From NCBI GenBank assembly GCA_031282085.1, contig JAITEK010000102.1, positions 1-6,484 on the forward strand: 6,484 nt of DNA. Direction: 5' to 3'. Position 1 is the stretch's first letter; every line of letters begins with the position of its first letter. The DNA is from Coriobacteriales bacterium. GTDB lineage: Bacteria > Actinomycetota > Coriobacteriia > Coriobacteriales > UBA8131. The notes under the pieces are model-generated. The model made no database searches and was not told the origin of the DNA. It was given only the letters and a program-made list of their open reading frames with translations. This document shows, piece by piece, positions 4,282-6,484 of this stretch. A program made the position numbers and the translations under genes.

Positions 4282-6484
4282 ATGGACAGGTGCAGCAGGG
4301 CGCTTAAACGGTTCCTTCTTTTGACGGTGCTTGTGTGTGCCATGCTTGTTATGCTCTTGGGAGGCATGACGAGCAGGGCCTACGCGGCCGTGAGCGATGT
4401 TCGGGTCTACGTGGGCGCGGTAGAGGTGTGGGACGGGTCGGCGGGCACGGGGGCGGTACCGGGCATAACGGTCTCCGGCTCGGGTAGCGCGCTTACCATC
4501 ACAGCAGTGCCGGGCGACTACGCGGGGCTTACCATAATGGGTGGTGACGGGGACGCTGTGACGCTGAATGCCAACGGCGCCGTTACCTTCAGGGGCACAG
4601 ACGTACAGGTTCCCGGCTCTGACGCAAACGCCGTCGCGGGTAGCTCAGGAATCGCGGTCATGCCCGGTACGGGCGGAGGCACCCCAGCTGCGCTGACCAT
4701 CGCCGGTGCGGGCCCTGTGACCGCGTATGCCGTAGACAATCAGGCTCCCTCGAATCTCAGTTCTCCCTCGTCGTTGCCCCATTATGGGTTTCCCGGTATC
4801 GCTGCCAATGGCGATCTGACCATCACCGCTCCCGTGACAACCTATGGCTCGAATGAGACCCTTGCGGATACTACTGCGGGTTGTGGCATCTATCTTGTTG
4901 GTACGTTAACGGTCGACTCTTGGGGCGCTGGTCTTAAGGCTTACGGTGGCAGCGATCCCAGTGGTGACGGGGGTGCGGGTATCGACGCGTATGGGGTTGC
5001 GAACCTCACGGGGGACATCATTGCGCAGGGCGGCGACGGAAAGAACGGCGGCCCTGGTGTAGTCGCCTACGATTACGCCGCGGCGGGCAGCGTGGCCACT
5101 GGACTGTCGGTTACAGGTGGCTCGCTTGTTGCGACCGGAGGTGCGGGCTCGGACGGCGCCGGAGGTGCGGGCGTCCTCACACCTGTTTCGCTTTTTGTGA
5201 AGGGTGGCGCATCCATTACGGGTATCGGGGGCGAGGGAACGCAGTATGGCGGAACTGGCATCGCGGTTGCCACGCCGGTTGGGCCTATCACTAACCCCGA
5301 TCCTGGCAATGGCATCACTTCGGACAATGGCGGCGAGATAAAAGGCACCGGCGGCATCGCGACCGTGGGCAGCGGTGGATATGGCGGCGCGGGCATTGAG
5401 ACCTCCCTTTTGTCCATCACGGGCGGCACGGGTGTTGTGGGCATCGGCGGCGCGGGCGACGGTGACGAAATCGGTGGGCCCGGCGTTTTGGCCTCCTCGA
5501 ATATCAGTGTGACCGGCATCAATGTTGATACGGGCGCCCAGCTCGTCGGCACGGGCGGCGATGGCGGCTCAAACGGCGATGGCGGCACCGGCATCATAAC
5601 CGTGACCGCCATCGACGCGTCGAACGGCGCCAGCCTCACCGGCACCGGCGGCAAGGGCAACGGGACGGGCACCGGCGGCAACGGCATCAGCACGGGCACG
5701 ACCATCGACGCAACCGGAGGTGCGCGGGTGCAAGGCACCGGCGGCGCGGCCACCGGCGCGGGCGGCGGCGGGGTTGGCGTGGCCACGGGCAAGGCGAATA
5801 ACGGGGTAGGCACGGATGGCTCTATCAGCGGAGACGATTCGTCGGTTGAGGGCACCGGTGGCAGCAGCGCCGGAGGGGTTGGCGGCGGCGGGATCACCGT
5901 CGGCGGAAACTTGTCGGTTTCGCCTGCGATCACGGCGATAAACGGTACACGGATCGTCGGCACGGGCGGCACGGGCGGAAGCCCCGGTGGCCGTGGTGGC
6001 GACGGTATCAATACCGGTGGTGAACTGCGAGGACAGCACGCGCCAGCCATCAGTATCGGCGGCTCGAGCACGGTTACGGGCACGGGCGGCAACGGCGGTG
6101 TGGGCGATGATAACACGCCTGGCGGCGATGGCGGCACCGGCATAGAGACCGGCGGCGGCGACATCGATCCGGCTGATCCCGAGAAGCCCAGCGGCGACGT
6201 TACGGGCACGGGTGGCGACGGCGGCGATAGCCCGAGCGGCACCGGCGATGGCGGCGATGGCGGCACCGGCATTGAGACCGGCGGCGGCGATGTGACCACT
6301 ACCGGAGGCGGTACGACTACCGGCACGGGTGGCGATGGCGGCGACAACACCGGCACCGGCACCGGCGATGGCGGCGATGGCGGCACCGGCATTGAGACCG
6401 GCGGCGGCGATGTGACCACCGGAGGTGACGGCACGACCACCGGCACGGGCGGTGACGGCGGAGACAGCCCGAGCGGCACCGGCG
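4282..6484 (+). CDS. Secreted glycine-rich repeat protein, probable surface protein or adhesin (3' end not in window)
   Basis: The reading frame is open for 734 codons to the right edge. Residues 1-35 form a classic Sec signal peptide: a positive start (M-D-R-C-S-R-A-L-K-R), a hydrophobic core (F-L-L-L-T-V-L-V-C-A-M-L-V-M-L-L) and an A-Y-A cleavage site before A36. Residues 36-230 are a less repetitive beta-rich region with short blocks such as G-D-L-T-I-T and A-L-T-I-T/A, resembling repeats of cell-surface carbohydrate-binding or adhesin proteins. From about residue 230 the protein becomes a Gly/Thr/Asp/Ser array of degenerate units around G-T-G-G-x-G-G and G-G-x-G-I, probably a stack of short beta strands or beta-helix. 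From about residue 614 it turns into near-identical 40-residue repeats. The composition recalls mycobacterial PE_PGRS proteins, but no PE domain is present, so this is only an analogy. C19 is not in a lipobox. Any LPxTG or other anchor would lie beyond the window. The start is chosen by the signal peptide and the upstream TATAAT; its binding site (GGAACGGGG) is weak. Function is unknown. Confidence 0.87.
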   Translation, partial: MDRCSRALKRFLLLTVLVCAMLVMLLGGMTSRAYAAVSDVRVYVGAVEVWDGSAGTGAVPGITVSGSGSALTITAVPGDYAGLTIMGGDGDAVTLNANGAVTFRGTDVQVPGSDANAVAGSSGIAVMPGTGGGTPAALTIAGAGPVTAYAVDNQAPSNLSSPSSLPHYGFPGIAANGDLTITAPVTTYGSNETLADTTAGCGIYLVGTLTVDSWGAGLKAYGGSDPSGDGGAGIDAYGVANLTGDIIAQGGDGKNGGPGVVAYDYAAAGSVATGLSVTGGSLVATGGAGSDGAGGAGVLTPVSLFVKGGASITGIGGEGTQYGGTGIAVATPVGPITNPDPGNGITSDNGGEIKGTGGIATVGSGGYGGAGIETSLLSITGGTGVVGIGGAGDGDEIGGPGVLASSNISVTGINVDTGAQLVGTGGDGGSNGDGGTGIITVTAIDASNGASLTGTGGKGNGTGTGGNGISTGTTIDATGGARVQGTGGAATGAGGGGVGVATGKANNGVGTDGSISGDDSSVEGTGGSSAGGVGGGGITVGGNLSVSPAITAINGTRIVGTGGTGGSPGGRGGDGINTGGELRGQHAPAISIGGSSTVTGTGGNGGVGDDNTPGGDGGTGIETGGGDIDPADPEKPSGDVTGTGGDGGDSPSGTGDGGDGGTGIETGGGDVTTTGGGTTTGTGGDGGDNTGTGTGDGGDGGTGIETGGGDVTTGGDGTTTGTGGDGGDSPSGTG
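4981..6120 (+). repeat. Degenerate short Gly-rich repeats in the secreted protein gene
   Basis: Units of about 25-40 codons recur loosely, each with a strand-like part (for example L-V-A-T-G-G, S-I-T-G-I-G-G, S-L-T-G-T-G-G, R-I-V-G-T-G-G) followed by a Gly-rich turn ending G-G-x-G-I or G-G-x-G-V. At DNA level the phrases GGCACGGGCGGC and GGCACCGGCGGC appear many times. This degenerate array grades into the more exact 120-bp repeats on its right, which suggests older and younger duplications of one ancestral unit. Confidence 0.75.
6121..6484 (+). repeat. In-frame tandem repeats, 120-bp period, in the secreted protein gene
   Basis: The block encoding G-G-D-G-G-T-G-I-E-T-G-G-G-D recurs with its I-E-T codons at 6142, 6271 and 6391, so spacings are 129 and 120 bases (43 and 40 codons). 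Bases 6237-6299 and 6357-6419 are identical over 63 bp. The sequence at 6466-6484 repeats that at 6229-6247, which shows a further copy starting at the right edge. All spacings are multiples of three, so copy number can change without breaking the frame. Confidence 0.9.

Noticed and set aside
4324..4350. Lipoprotein signal at C19 of the secreted protein
   Set aside because: The residue before the cysteine is Val, not Gly/Ala/Ser, and a good A-Y-A signal peptidase I site follows.
4113..4367. Minus-strand 84-codon open frame in the intergenic region
   Set aside because: It overlaps the promoter and signal-peptide coding region of the rightward gene and has no recognisable motif.
5073..6479. 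468-codon minus-strand proline-rich open frame as a gene
   Set aside because: It is a by-product of repetitive Gly/Thr/Asp codons on the plus strand, where a signal peptide, promoter box and in-frame repeat periods support the real gene. I see no supporting start signal for it.

Overview
The window looks like chromosomal DNA from a GC-rich anaerobic actinobacterium, most likely class Coriobacteriia (Eggerthella/Collinsella-type). This is an inference from the high GC content, the 2-hydroxyacyl-CoA dehydratase-type activase genes, the TGGGACA...TGTCCCA palindromic repeats and the glycine-rich secreted protein. No marker gene fixes the taxon.

Layout: positions 1-4033 carry a compact minus-strand operon of three genes, read from right to left. 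A TetR/AcrR-family regulator (3275-4033) is followed by a two-domain acyl-CoA dehydratase activase (1479-3278), then by a DUF2229-type activase-related protein (1482 to beyond the left edge). Both junctions are ATGA overlaps, so the genes are probably translated in a coupled way. The activase has two ASKHA ATPase halves. Each half keeps the cysteine pair, 39 residues apart, that holds the shared [4Fe-4S] cluster in HgdC-type 'archerases'. The third gene has a CxxCxxxC...C motif and the conserved C-terminal block of the family. In many bacteria these parts belong to one very long fused protein; here they are separate cistrons.

The left 268 bases form a large, nearly perfect inverted repeat: arms 1-116 and 153-268, 36-base loop, three mismatches. 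It mirrors the 3' part of the third gene around a small REP/BIME-like element. It is either a real inverted duplication (two tail-to-tail paralogues) or a fold-back assembly error.

The intergenic region 4034-4281 holds a 23-bp near-perfect palindrome (4069-4091), a good candidate operator for the TetR protein, a probable minus-strand promoter beside it, and a TATAAT -10 box (4230-4235) for the rightward gene.

From 4282 to the right edge a plus-strand gene encodes a secreted protein with a clear signal peptide. Its body becomes a Gly/Thr/Asp-rich repeat array and ends, at the window edge, in 120-bp (40-residue) tandem repeats containing a 63-bp exact duplication. The gene is incomplete, so its anchor is not visible. 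It shares only the intergenic region with the operon; nothing else in the sequence ties it to activase function.
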